Part shown: piece by piece, positions 7,697-16,901 of the stretch
Layout: each line of letters starts with the position of its first letter
How positions within the stretch are numbered: the first letter of the stretch is position 1
Source of the DNA: Acinetobacter apis
GTDB taxonomy: Bacteria; Pseudomonadota; Gammaproteobacteria; Pseudomonadales; Moraxellaceae
Length of the DNA: 64,000 nucleotides
Direction: 5' to 3'
Assembly: GCF_900197575.1 (NCBI RefSeq)
Contig: NZ_FZLN01000002.1
Span: forward strand, 186,001 to 250,000
Program-made: the position numbers and the translations under genes
Notes under the pieces: model-generated
The model's input: only the letters and a program-made list of their open reading frames with translations
Told to the model about the DNA's origin: nothing
Database searches by the model: none

Positions 7697-10600
7697 ATGT
7701 TTCATACTGTTCTTATTGCAAACCGTGGTGAAATTGCGGTTAGGGCTATTCGCACGCTGAAAAAATTAGGCATTCAAAGTGTCGCTGTGTATTCATCATC
7801 TGACCGTTATGCACAGCATGTTTTAGATGCAGACGTGGCTATTTCTTTAGATGGTACTAAACCCGCTGAAACGTATTTAAATATTGAAAAACTGATTCAA
7901 ATTGCATTAGATACAGGTGCCGAGGCAATTTTTCCAGGCTATGGTTTTTTATCTGAAAGTGCTGAATTTGCACATGTCTGTGAAGAAAATAATATTGTAT
8001 TTATCGGTCCTACAGCGACACAAATTGTTGAATTTGGTCTAAAACATCGAGCACGAGAACTTGCAGCTTGTGCAAATGTCCCGATGACACCAGGTACAGG
8101 ACTGTTAACCAATTTAGCAGATGCAATTTCATCAGCTGAAGAAATTGGCTATCCCGTTATGCTCAAAAGTACCGCTGGCGGCGGTGGTATTGGTTTAACT
8201 CGTTGTAATTCAGAACAAGAACTGATTGATGCCTATGACAGTGTAAAACGGCTTGGAGAACAGTTTTTCAAAGATTCAGGTGTATTTTTAGAACGCTTTA
8301 TCGATCAAGCACGCCATGTAGAAGTGCAAATATTAGGTGATGGTCAAGGCACTGTGGTCGCATTAGGCGAGCGTGACTGCACTTTGCAACGACGTAACCA
8401 AAAAATTATAGAAGAAACCCCTGCTGCTCAACTACCACAGGCGACTCAAAAAAAGCTCCATCAAGCTGCGATTCAATTGGGTGAATCGGTTCAGTATCGC
8501 AGTGCTGGCACTGTCGAATTTATTTATGATGCTGTCCGTGATGAGTTTTATTTTTTAGAGGTCAACACACGTTTACAAGTTGAACATCCGATTACAGAAA
8601 TGGTGACCGGATTAGATTTAGTTGAGTGCATGTTGCGCATTGCCGCCAATGATCGATTAGATTGGCAAGCATTATCAGCCCTTCAACCTAACGGTACAGC
8701 CATTGAAGTCAGAATTTACGCTGAAGATCCTGTACAGCAGTTTAAGCCGAGCCCTGGCATATTAACCGATGTATATTTCCCACCTAATATTCGAGTAGAC
8801 ACGTGGGTAAGCACAGGAACTGAAATTTCACAGTACTTTGACCCCATGATTGCCAAAGTCATCATTCATGCTCCAACACGACAAGAAGCGATCGCTCAAT
8901 TACAACATGCTTTGAGCAAGATTCGACTCAATGGTATCAGTACCAATCTTGACTATGCACGTAAAATTATTGCTGATCAACGCTTCCATGCCATGCAAAT
9001 TTGGACACGCATGTTAGATGATTTTTCATTTTGCCCACATGTCATTGAAGTGCTTGACGCAGGTACAGCAAGTTCTATTCAAGATTACCCTGGACGTATC
9101 GGATATTGGGATATTGGCGTTCCACCATCTGGCCCAATGGACGACTTTGCATTTCAGCTTGCCAACCGTATTGTAGGCAATCATGAAACAGCAGCAGGCT
9201 TTGAATTCACCCTACATGGACCGACATTTAAATTTCATGCAGATACTGTGATTGCCTTAACAGGTGCACCATCTGATGCACTACTCGATGGAGAACCCGT
9301 TCATTTTTGGCAACCGATTGATATTCAAGCAGGTCAGCAGCTTAGTTTAGGTTATGTTACCTCAGGCTGCCGTACTTATATGGCAGTACGACATGGCTTA
9401 GATGTGCCTTTATATTTAAATAGCCGTTCAACATTTGCTTTGGGGCATTTTGGTGGACATGCAGGTCGTACACTTCGTATCGGAGACACCATTAAAATGG
9501 TAGATCCTTTACAAGCATCTGATCATGTGCAAACTGCATCTACTTTGCCCCAAGCTTTAGCGCAAGATGCAGTTCCTCACTATAGCAATCAATGGAACAT
9601 TGGCGTGGTATATGGACCACATGGCGCACCTGATTTTTTCACAGAAGAATATATCAAGACATTTTTTGACACACAGTGGACAGTGCATTTTAACTCTAAT
9701 CGTTTAGGTGTTCGATTACTTGGACCGACACCAAACTGGGCACGCGAAAATGGTGGCGAAGCAGGATTACATCCATCCAATGTCCATGACTGTGAATATG
9801 CCATTGGTGCCATTAATTTCACAGGTGATTTTCCTGTTATTATTGCCAAAGATGGACCAAGCTTGGGAGGTTTTGTTTGCCCTGTTACTATTGCACATGC
9901 TGAGTTATGGAAAATTGGACAGTTAAAAGCAGATGATCAAATCACTTTTTATCCACTAAACATTGCTGAAGCCAATGAATTAGAAAAACAACAAAAACAT
10001 ACTATTGAGCATTTAGTGCAGCCTGTGCAGCCTGTGCAGCCTGTGCAGCAGCCGATAATGACTCACGCTGAGCCAACATCAGCAATATTAATACAAATTG
10101 AATCCACTGAAATTTCACCTAAAATTGTTTATCGCCAAGCAGGAGACCGTTATATTCTCCTAGAATATGGTGATAATGTCTTAGACCTCTCGCTGCGCTT
10201 ACGAGTTCATCAACTGATTCAATCAATACAACACCTAAAAATTAAAGGCGTGTTAGAGCTTTCTCCGGGCGTCAGATCACTCCAAATTAAATATGATGGT
10301 TTAATTATTCCGCAGCAAGAATTAATTTATCAATTGATCGCTATTGAACACAATATGGGTGATTTAAGCCAAATTAAAGTGCCATCTCGGATTATTCATT
10401 TGCCCATGGCATTTGAAGACAGTGCAACATTAAACGCTGTTCAACGCTATCAAGACAGTGTTTGTGCCACTGCACCTTGGCTTCCAAATAATGTCGATTT
10501 CATTCAACGCATCAATGGCTTAGAACATCGAAATCAAGTGAAAAAAATCTTGTTTGATGCAAAATATCTCATCTTGGGTTTAGGTGATGTTTATTTAACA

Positions 10601-11314
10601 GCCCCTTGTGCTGTGCCAATTGACCCAAGACATCGCCTACTCAGCTCTAAATACAGTCCTGCACGTACTTTTACTGCAGAAGGTACCGTAGGCATTGGTG
10701 GAATGTATATGTGTATTTATGGCATGGACTCACCAGGTGGTTATCAATTGGTTGGGCGTACACTGCCGATTTGGAGCAGATTTAAAAAGAATAGCCAATT
10801 TAGTGATCAAGAGTGGTTTTTACGCTTTTTTGATCAAATTAAATATTTTGAAGTCACAGAAACTGAGTTAGAGCAATGGCGTGAAGATTTTGCACATGGT
10901 TTAGCTGAAATTAAAATCGAAAGCACAGAGTTTGATTATGCAAAATACTGTACTTTTTTAGAAAATGAAGCTGAAAGTATCCAAGCGTTTAAAGACCAAC
11001 AACAAGCTGCTTTTGAACGAGAAGTCTCACATTGGAAAGAGCAACCTGCGCCTGCTGAATATACGCTCGCTGAAGATCATTCATCGCAAGATTTTAGCCA
11101 ATATACGGCCATCAATGCATCGATGACGGGAAATGTTTGGAAAATTTTAGTTGAAGCAGGTCAGATTATTCAGCAAGATGAGCCGATTGCCGTCATTGAA
11201 GCCATGAAAATGGAACTGCCTGTTTATGCGCCTAAAAAAGGCATCGTTAAAGCAGTAATGTGTCGTACAGGACAAACTGTTCATGGTGGCGAACCACTTG
11301 TTTATATGGAATAA
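7697..11314 (+). CDS. urea carboxylase, biotin-dependent
   Basis: Carboxylates urea to allophanate with ATP, bicarbonate and biotin. Order along 1205 residues: biotin carboxylase (1 to about 450; IANRGEIAVRAIRT, the glycine loop STAGGGGIGLTR, and EVNTRLQVEHPITE), carboxyltransferase AHS2-type region (about 455-765; GRIGYWDIGVPPSGPMDD), a PVQPVQ-repeat linker (about 774-785), AHS1-type region (about 800-1030; GVRSLQIKYD, GDVYLTAPCAVPIDPRHRLLSSKYSPARTF split by short loops), and a biotinyl domain with EAMKMELP and Lys1171. Asn707 in GAINFTGD is discussed under findings. The gene pair with allophanate hydrolase gives the bacterial two-protein form of yeast Dur1,2. Confidence 0.93.
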   Translation: MFHTVLIANRGEIAVRAIRTLKKLGIQSVAVYSSSDRYAQHVLDADVAISLDGTKPAETYLNIEKLIQIALDTGAEAIFPGYGFLSESAEFAHVCEENNIVFIGPTATQIVEFGLKHRARELAACANVPMTPGTGLLTNLADAISSAEEIGYPVMLKSTAGGGGIGLTRCNSEQELIDAYDSVKRLGEQFFKDSGVFLERFIDQARHVEVQILGDGQGTVVALGERDCTLQRRNQKIIEETPAAQLPQATQKKLHQAAIQLGESVQYRSAGTVEFIYDAVRDEFYFLEVNTRLQVEHPITEMVTGLDLVECMLRIAANDRLDWQALSALQPNGTAIEVRIYAEDPVQQFKPSPGILTDVYFPPNIRVDTWVSTGTEISQYFDPMIAKVIIHAPTRQEAIAQLQHALSKIRLNGISTNLDYARKIIADQRFHAMQIWTRMLDDFSFCPHVIEVLDAGTASSIQDYPGRIGYWDIGVPPSGPMDDFAFQLANRIVGNHETAAGFEFTLHGPTFKFHADTVIALTGAPSDALLDGEPVHFWQPIDIQAGQQLSLGYVTSGCRTYMAVRHGLDVPLYLNSRSTFALGHFGGHAGRTLRIGDTIKMVDPLQASDHVQTASTLPQALAQDAVPHYSNQWNIGVVYGPHGAPDFFTEEYIKTFFDTQWTVHFNSNRLGVRLLGPTPNWARENGGEAGLHPSNVHDCEYAIGAINFTGDFPVIIAKDGPSLGGFVCPVTIAHAELWKIGQLKADDQITFYPLNIAEANELEKQQKHTIEHLVQPVQPVQPVQQPIMTHAEPTSAILIQIESTEISPKIVYRQAGDRYILLEYGDNVLDLSLRLRVHQLIQSIQHLKIKGVLELSPGVRSLQIKYDGLIIPQQELIYQLIAIEHNMGDLSQIKVPSRIIHLPMAFEDSATLNAVQRYQDSVCATAPWLPNNVDFIQRINGLEHRNQVKKILFDAKYLILGLGDVYLTAPCAVPIDPRHRLLSSKYSPARTFTAEGTVGIGGMYMCIYGMDSPGGYQLVGRTLPIWSRFKKNSQFSDQEWFLRFFDQIKYFEVTETELEQWREDFAHGLAEIKIESTEFDYAKYCTFLENEAESIQAFKDQQQAAFEREVSHWKEQPAPAEYTLAEDHSSQDFSQYTAINASMTGNVWKILVEAGQIIQQDEPIAVIEAMKMELPVYAPKKGIVKAVMCRTGQTVHGGEPLVYME
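10016..10049 (+). repeat. 9-base tandem repeat in linker
   Basis: GTGCAGCCT occurs three times in full plus a partial fourth copy. It encodes the V-Q-P linker between the two carboxyltransferase parts of urea carboxylase. Unit number is likely to vary between strains without breaking the frame. Confidence 0.9.
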
Positions 11315-11317
11315 GTC

Positions 11318-12010
11318 ATGAAAAAAACGACAGCAACTACACATCGCGCTGAAAATTTATCTGAATTGGTATATCAACAATTAAAAGCTGATATTTTTGA
11401 TTTTAAGTTAGCCCCAGGTGAGCGATTTACCGAGTCTGAAATGTGTGAACATTATCAGGTAAGTCGAACACCGATACGCCAAGCTTTATATCGTTTACAG
11501 CAAGAAGGTTATGTTGAAGTCGGCTTTCGTCGAGGGTGGCAAATCAAGCCGCTGAATTTTCGCTACTATGAAGAACTGTATGATGTACGCACTATTTTAG
11601 AAAAAGTGGCTGTAGAAACGCTATGTGCAAACCCTAGCCAAGCAAGTATTGAACTAGAGGTTTTAAAAGAACAATGGTGTATTGCGCCTGAACACTATTT
11701 AAAAGACATTAAAACACTTTCTAAGCAAGATGAGGCCTTTCATTGTGCTTTGGTTCGAGCTGCTGCAAACCAAGAAATGGCGCGAATTCATAAAGAACTC
11801 AGTGAGAAAATGCGTATTATACGGCGCTTAGACTTTTCTAAACAACACCGTATTGAGGCCACCTATCTTGAGCATCAAACCATATTAAATTATATATTTG
11901 AGCATAATACCGAGGCCGCTTTAAATGCATTGGTATCACATATTCAACAAAGCCGTGATGAGGTCAAAAAAATTACTTTACACATGCTCGATTCAAGCCA
12001 ATTTATTTAG
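11318..12010 (+). CDS. GntR-family regulator, FCD type
   Basis: 230 residues. A winged helix-turn-helix of GntR type at about 12-78 (GERFTESEMCEHYQVSRTPIRQALYRLQQEGYV) is followed by an all-helical FCD ligand domain at about 85-215 (VRTILEKVAVETL, then DEAFHCALVRAAANQEM and HQTILNYI with the usual metal-liganding Asp/His positions). It starts three bases after the urea carboxylase stop and so is in the operon. The likely target is the TTGTATACAA site before the allophanate hydrolase gene. The effector is unknown; a pathway intermediate such as urea or allophanate is an inference. Confidence 0.88.
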   Translation: MKKTTATTHRAENLSELVYQQLKADIFDFKLAPGERFTESEMCEHYQVSRTPIRQALYRLQQEGYVEVGFRRGWQIKPLNFRYYEELYDVRTILEKVAVETLCANPSQASIELEVLKEQWCIAPEHYLKDIKTLSKQDEAFHCALVRAAANQEMARIHKELSEKMRIIRRLDFSKQHRIEATYLEHQTILNYIFEHNTEAALNALVSHIQQSRDEVKKITLHMLDSSQFI

Positions 12011-12022
12011 GTGTTACTAAAA

Positions 12023-12051
12023 AATAAAGCGAGCACCGTGCTCGCTTTATT
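12023..12051. terminator. bidirectional terminator
   Basis: A perfect 13-base stem AATAAAGCGAGCA with a 3-base CCG loop between the convergent GntR and GDPD genes. Confidence 0.85.
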
Positions 12052-12070
12052 CAAAAACCAAGATGATCAC

Positions 12071-13195
12071 TTATTTAATGGTCGCAATCGCTTCACGGCC
12101 AAGTTTTGAATCATCTGTAAAGAAGCCATCAATACCAAGCTTGATGTATTGCTGAATTTCTTTAATTGAACCTGTTGGGCAACGCTGATCTGCAACAGCA
12201 CTACATTTTAAGTTTTCTGGTAAGAAATTATTTTCTGGTCTAAATGTATATGGATGTACTTTTAACCCAGCTTGATGCGCATCAGCCACATAAGTGGTTG
12301 GCTGCTGTGTTGCTTGATTAAAGATATAGCCTTTGCTAGGACCAACGCCATCTGCATATGTCGCAACTTGCTTTAAACCATTTGCTGTTGCTAAGTCTGC
12401 ATATGTGGTCGCGACATCTTGCTTCACAAAATCAGCAGGACGAATGGCAGGATCATCATACAATTGAATAATTTTTGCATGTTGAATACCATATTTTTTA
12501 GTACGGTCTTTTAAGTACTTTAAGTTGGTTACTTCAAAAGACTGTAAATATACAGGTGCAATGTCACGCGTATATTTATATTTTGCAAGCGTTTTTAATA
12601 GGCGGTCTTCCATTGCCAAACCTTGCGATGCAAAATAAGTTGGGTGTTTGGTTTCAATGTATAAACCAATGACACGGCCTGTTTTTCTGTAATGTCTTTC
12701 TGCTAAACGAATAATCTGATCAAGGGTTGGAATACCATATAAATCATTAAACGTTGTATTGGCAGGACGAATATTTGGAATACGCTCTCTGGCTTTTAAC
12801 TGTCTGATTTCTTTTGCTGTAAAATCTTCTGTAAACCAACCTTCTAATGTGTGTCCATCAATGACTTTTGTGGTTTTACGCTGAGCAAAAATAGGCAACG
12901 CACTCACATTTGATGTACCACCAATTTCATTTTCATGACGAGCAATTAATACACCGTCTTTTGTTGAGACCAAGTCTGGCTCAATAATATCAGCACCATC
13001 TTCAATTGCTTTTTGATAAGATGCCAATGTATGTTCCGGGCGCAATGCGCTTGCACCACGGTGGGCAATGACTAAAACTCCGTCTTGTTTATTTTCTTGG
13101 GTGGCGTGATTTTTTTTCACTTGGTGTGCAAAAGTTTCACCTGCACAAACAAACATAGAAACCGCACTTAAACCCAATAACACTTTTTTAAGCAT
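12071..13195 (-). CDS. glpQ: periplasmic glycerophosphodiester phosphodiesterase
   Basis: Hydrolyses glycerophosphodiesters to glycerol-3-phosphate and an alcohol. 374 residues. The signal peptide is about 1-23 (ending TFA-HQ). The GDPD TIM barrel begins with VIAHRGASALRPEHTLASY, holding the catalytic HRG and the metal ligand Glu, followed by GADIIEPDLVSTKDGVLIARHE with the second His, and ends with GIDGFFTDD. I start at ATG 13195, which has GAGG seven bases upstream, and not at the in-frame TTG at 13207. It stands alone. GlpQ (periplasmic) fits better than UgpQ because of the signal sequence. Confidence 0.85.
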   Translation of the reverse strand: MLKKVLLGLSAVSMFVCAGETFAHQVKKNHATQENKQDGVLVIAHRGASALRPEHTLASYQKAIEDGADIIEPDLVSTKDGVLIARHENEIGGTSNVSALPIFAQRKTTKVIDGHTLEGWFTEDFTAKEIRQLKARERIPNIRPANTTFNDLYGIPTLDQIIRLAERHYRKTGRVIGLYIETKHPTYFASQGLAMEDRLLKTLAKYKYTRDIAPVYLQSFEVTNLKYLKDRTKKYGIQHAKIIQLYDDPAIRPADFVKQDVATTYADLATANGLKQVATYADGVGPSKGYIFNQATQQPTTYVADAHQAGLKVHPYTFRPENNFLPENLKCSAVADQRCPTGSIKEIQQYIKLGIDGFFTDDSKLGREAIATIK

Positions 13196-13265
13196 ACTTT
13201 GCCTCAATTGTTGTTATGACAATTTAAGTGCTTATCATGTAACAGTTTCTTTACTGTTCTATGAA

Positions 13266-13290
13266 AAATGCCTCTGGGACAGAGGCATTT
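13266..13290 (-). terminator. terminator of the Old Yellow Enzyme gene
   Basis: A stem of 10 pairs (AAATGCCTCT) with a 5-base loop. On the minus strand it is followed by a short T-run. Confidence 0.8.
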
Positions 13291-13304
13291 ATTAAAAAAA
13301 GTAA

Positions 13305-14363
13305 TTATATTTTTGGGTAATCTGTATAACCTTTCTCTGGCGGTGCATCAGATGGATATAATGTGTTTGCATCAAGTTCATTGAGCGGTAAATTTTGCTC
13401 TAAACGTGTTAATAAGTCAGGATTAGCAATAAATAAGCGTCCGAAAGCAACCGCATCGGCCTGACCATCACGTAAAATTTGTTTTGCGCTATCAGCAGTT
13501 AAGTTTTCATTGGCAATCCAAGCACCACTAAATTGCTCACGTAGTTTTGGACCAATGCTATCTTCAGCCTGATGCTCACGTGAAAAAATGAATGAAATAT
13601 GACGCTGATTTAGTTGTTTAACCACATAGCTAAATGTTTCGAATGGATTAGCATCGCTTACATCATGTTGGTCACCACGTGGCGAGATGTGTACACCAAC
13701 TCGGCCTGCGCCCCACACCTCAATAAATACATCAGTTACTTCAAGCAGTAAACGTGCACGGTTTTCAACTGAACCACCATATTCATCTGTTCGGGTATTG
13801 GTCCCTGAATGTAAGAATTGATCAATCAAATAACCATTGGCCGCATGTAGCTCTACCCCATCAAAACCTGCGAGTTTTGCAAGCTCTGCAGCCTGCTTAA
13901 ACTCAGCAACAATGGCTTTAATTTCATCAACGCTCAGCGCTCGTGGCTCTACATAAGCACGTTTAGGACGCAATAAGCTAACACGCCCTTGAGGTTGAAT
14001 GGCACTTGGTGCCACAGGCGTTTCGCCATTTAATAAATCTGGATGTGAAATGCGCCCAACATGCCACAATTGGCTAACAATCGTTGAACCTTGCTCATGA
14101 ACAGCATCTGTTATTTTTTTCCAAGCATGGGCTTGCTCTTGGTTCCATAGCCCGGGTGTATTTTCATATCCCACAGCATCATGACCAATGACAGTTGCTT
14201 CGGTTAAAATTAATCCCGCATTAGCACGTTGTTTATAATATTCCACGCTTAAATCTGTTGGAATGCGTTCTGGGTTACTGCGTGCACGCGTTAACGGTGC
14301 CAAAACCAAGCGATTTTTAAATTCAAGATCACCCGCTTTAAACGGTGAGTTCAACTCAGCCAT
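13305..14363 (-). CDS. alkene reductase, Old Yellow Enzyme family
   Basis: FMN- and NADPH-dependent reductase of activated alkenes and nitro compounds, close to NemA in type. 352 residues of TIM barrel. It starts with LNSPFKAGDLEFKNRLVLAPLTRARS; HAANGYLIDQFLHSGTN near 175-190 holds the His/Asn pair that binds the substrate carbonyl; the DEYGGS motif is near 197, and AFGRLFIANPDLLTRL is the FMN phosphate site near the C-terminus. The ATG at 14363 has GGAGAAGA just upstream; the ATG four codons earlier does not. The physiological substrate is unknown. Confidence 0.88.
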   Translation of the reverse strand: MAELNSPFKAGDLEFKNRLVLAPLTRARSNPERIPTDLSVEYYKQRANAGLILTEATVIGHDAVGYENTPGLWNQEQAHAWKKITDAVHEQGSTIVSQLWHVGRISHPDLLNGETPVAPSAIQPQGRVSLLRPKRAYVEPRALSVDEIKAIVAEFKQAAELAKLAGFDGVELHAANGYLIDQFLHSGTNTRTDEYGGSVENRARLLLEVTDVFIEVWGAGRVGVHISPRGDQHDVSDANPFETFSYVVKQLNQRHISFIFSREHQAEDSIGPKLREQFSGAWIANENLTADSAKQILRDGQADAVAFGRLFIANPDLLTRLEQNLPLNELDANTLYPSDAPPEKGYTDYPKI

Positions 14364-14645
14364 ATTCTTCTCCATTTCTTACAATTTATATGATTTACAT
14401 GGTGTTTTACAGCTTGTGTTTGAAGAATGTACCGAACCAATTGTTATTTTTATCTTCGCTCATCATATTGTAGATGTATAAAATGGATCATCCCCAAACC
14501 CATTTATTTTTTGATCACGAGACATCAGCTGATTCAGCTAGTCATTTCATACTAACTGAATCTAAGCATCGTGGTTATGCTGATTCATGATATGTATATT
14601 TATCTCACAAAAACACTACACAGCATCATGTTTCAGCACAAGACC

Positions 14646-15741
14646 TTAAAGGCCTTGTTTTAAACTGGCTTCAATAAATTTATCTAAATCACCATCTAAT
14701 ACAGCAGTGGTATTTGAGTTTTCAATACCTGTTCTTAAGTCTTTAATACGCGAGTCATCAAGGACATAAGATCGAATTTGGCTGCCCCACCCAATATCTG
14801 ATTTAGAATCTTCTAATGCTTGTGCAGCATCATTGCGTTTTTGCATTTCTAACTCATACAATTTTGCACGCAGAAGCTTCCATGCACGGTCACGGTTGGC
14901 ATGTTGTGAACGCTCGTTTTGACAAGCAACCACTGTACCGGTTGGGGTATGGGTTAGACGTACTGCAGAATCCGTTTTGTTGATGTGCTGACCGCCTGCA
15001 CCAGATGCACGATAAGTATCTGTACGAACATCTGCAGGATTGATATCAATTTCGATGTTGTCATCGACTTCAGGTGATACAAACACTGCACTAAACGATG
15101 TATGACGACGGTTACCACTGTCAAATGGTGATTTACGGACTAAACGGTGAACGCCCGTTTCTGTTCTTAACCAACCAAAAGCAAATTCGCCTTCGACTCG
15201 TAGTGTTGCCGATTTAATCCCTGCAACATCACCATCAGACACTTCCATCAACTCAGCTTTAAAGCCATGACGCTCAATCCAACGCATATACATTCGAAGT
15301 AACATCGATGCCCAGTCTTGTGCTTCTGTACCGCCCGAGCCTGATTGAATATCCAAAAAGCATGCATTTGGATCCATCGGATTGTTAAACATCCGTCTAA
15401 ATTCAAGCTGTGCTAAAGCAGTCTCTGCCGCATCTAACTCACTTTGAACATCAGTTAATAGGCTTTCATCATCAGCTTCAACAGCCAAATCAAGCATGGC
15501 TTTTGCATCATCTAACTGTTCTGCTAAACCATCTAAAACATTTAACACATTTTCAAGCTCGCCTTTTTCTTTGGCCATGTTTTGAGCTCGTTTTTGGTCA
15601 TTCCAGATGGTGGGATCTTCTAATTCACGTAAGACTTCTTCCAAACGCTCCTTTTTCAGATCATAGTCAAAGATACCCCCGTAATATTTGACTACGGTCG
15701 GATAAGTCTTTTAATTGATTTAAATACGGGTTAATTTCCAC
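14646..15741 (-). CDS. prfB: peptide chain release factor 2, with programmed +1 frameshift
   Basis: Releases proteins at UGA and UAA. The gene is in two frames: codons 1-24 run from a GTG at 15741 to 15670, UGA is at 15669-15667, and reading resumes one base later with GAC at 15668. The spliced product is about 364 residues (MEINPY..., then GYL/DYDLKK). The GGQ peptidyl-hydrolysis motif is present as [15 protein letters not shown] near 240-255, and the SPF anticodon-like tripeptide as [11 protein letters not shown] near 200. Read without the shift, the ORF seems to begin only at 15644, which would lose about 32 residues. No lysS follows in this window. Confidence 0.93.
15666..15681 (-). promoter_or_regulatory. 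RF2 autoregulatory frameshift site
   Basis: On the coding strand: CGG-GGG-TAT-CTT-TGA-C. The G-run is the internal Shine-Dalgarno-like element, CTT-T is the slippery site and UGA-C the weak stop. Low RF2 lets the ribosome slip +1. This is the same arrangement as in E. coli prfB. Confidence 0.92.
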
Positions 15742-16083
15742 GTAATTCTCACTTACTCAATATTGAATCACTATTTTAACATATACCAGCTTGGCTCAAA
15801 GCCCTGTTTTAAACTTGCTGATCATTCATTTTCCTCAAGAAATCACTCAATATTTTTAGTCAAAAAATCAATTAATTACATGAAATAGACAGTTCATACA
15901 CATAGTTAATAAAAGAAAACAATAATTTTTTATTTTTTAAATCAAATATTTACAATCAAAAATAGAATATTTAATGAAACTTTAAGATTTTATTTACCTG
16001 ACAGCCATTGACCACTTTACGGTTTAACTTAAACTTCAACTTGTAACAAAAAATTTAATGCCTACTCTTGGAGTAAAGTAACC
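15742..16083. other. gene-free spacer between prfB and the porin gene
   Basis: 342 bases between divergent genes. TTGACC at about 16008 may be a -35 box for the porin gene. A sequence at about 15796-15820 resembles the 3' end of prfB (see findings). No ORF of note. Confidence 0.4.
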
Positions 16084-16857
16084 ATGAAAAAAACGCTTCT
16101 TGCAACTGCACTTTTTGCGGGTCTAGCCATCACAGGAACAGCAAACGCTTATCAAGCTGAAGTTGGTGGAGGCTATAGCTATTTAGATCCTGACAATGGC
16201 AGTGGTGTAAGCCAATTTGGTGTGAATGGCACATACTACTTTAACCCAGTACAAATTCGTAATTCACCATTGGCAGAAGCTGCTTTCTTAGATAAGGCCA
16301 GCAATGTAAGTGGTAAGGCAAACTACGGCGATAACAGCGGTACAAAAAATTCGACTTATGGAATTGCAGGTGAATACTACATTCCAAACTCAGAATTTTA
16401 TGTAGGTGCAGGTGTTGCACGTAATGAATATGAAGTAAAACGCGCAAACATCGACCAAAAAACAACGCTTTATAATGCAGAAGTAGGTTATTTACCTGCA
16501 CCAGGTTTATTGGTTGCAGTCGGTGTACAAGGCTATGACACCAAAAATGGTGGTGATGGCGCAGACCCAACATTACGTGCAAAATTAATCACGCAATTGG
16601 GTACACATGATGTGAACTTAGAAGCACGTGGTGTGTTTGGCAGTGATGAAAACAAACAATACTATGTTGGCGGTGATTATTACATCGATAAAACATTCAG
16701 TGTTGGTGCAGACTACACCAAAGATAAATCAATTGATCAAGATCAATGGGGTTTAAAAGCGAAAAAGTTCATTCAACCAAATTTAAGTGTTGATGGCCGT
16801 GTTGGCTTTGGTGATGACTATAATACCTATACTGTAGGTGCATCATACCGTTTCTAA
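16084..16857 (+). CDS. putative porin, Omp33-36-like
   Basis: A 257-residue outer-membrane beta-barrel. The signal peptide ends at ANA (about 22). Alternating polar/aromatic strands follow, and the protein ends in YTVGASYRF with a terminal Phe, the usual signal for the outer-membrane assembly machinery. SPLAEAAFLDKASNVS (about 60-75) closely resembles the corresponding segment I recall from the A. baumannii Omp33-36 porin, but this protein is shorter. It probably forms a diffusion channel; substrates are unknown. GGAG lies 10 bases before the ATG, and a strong terminator follows. Confidence 0.75.
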   Translation: MKKTLLATALFAGLAITGTANAYQAEVGGGYSYLDPDNGSGVSQFGVNGTYYFNPVQIRNSPLAEAAFLDKASNVSGKANYGDNSGTKNSTYGIAGEYYIPNSEFYVGAGVARNEYEVKRANIDQKTTLYNAEVGYLPAPGLLVAVGVQGYDTKNGGDGADPTLRAKLITQLGTHDVNLEARGVFGSDENKQYYVGGDYYIDKTFSVGADYTKDKSIDQDQWGLKAKKFIQPNLSVDGRVGFGDDYNTYTVGASYRF

Positions 16858-16871
16858 TTGAAGCTGATTTA

Positions 16872-16900
16872 AAAAAACCGTGTCCACTGACACGGTTTTT
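16872..16900. terminator. bidirectional terminator
   Basis: A stem of ACCGTGTC with flanking A and T runs and a CACT loop, between the convergent porin and recJ genes. Confidence 0.88.
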
Positions 16901-16901
16901 T

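Noticed and set aside
14481..14588. 35-codon ORF between the Old Yellow Enzyme gene and prfB
   Set aside because: No ribosome site and no recognisable features; probably chance.
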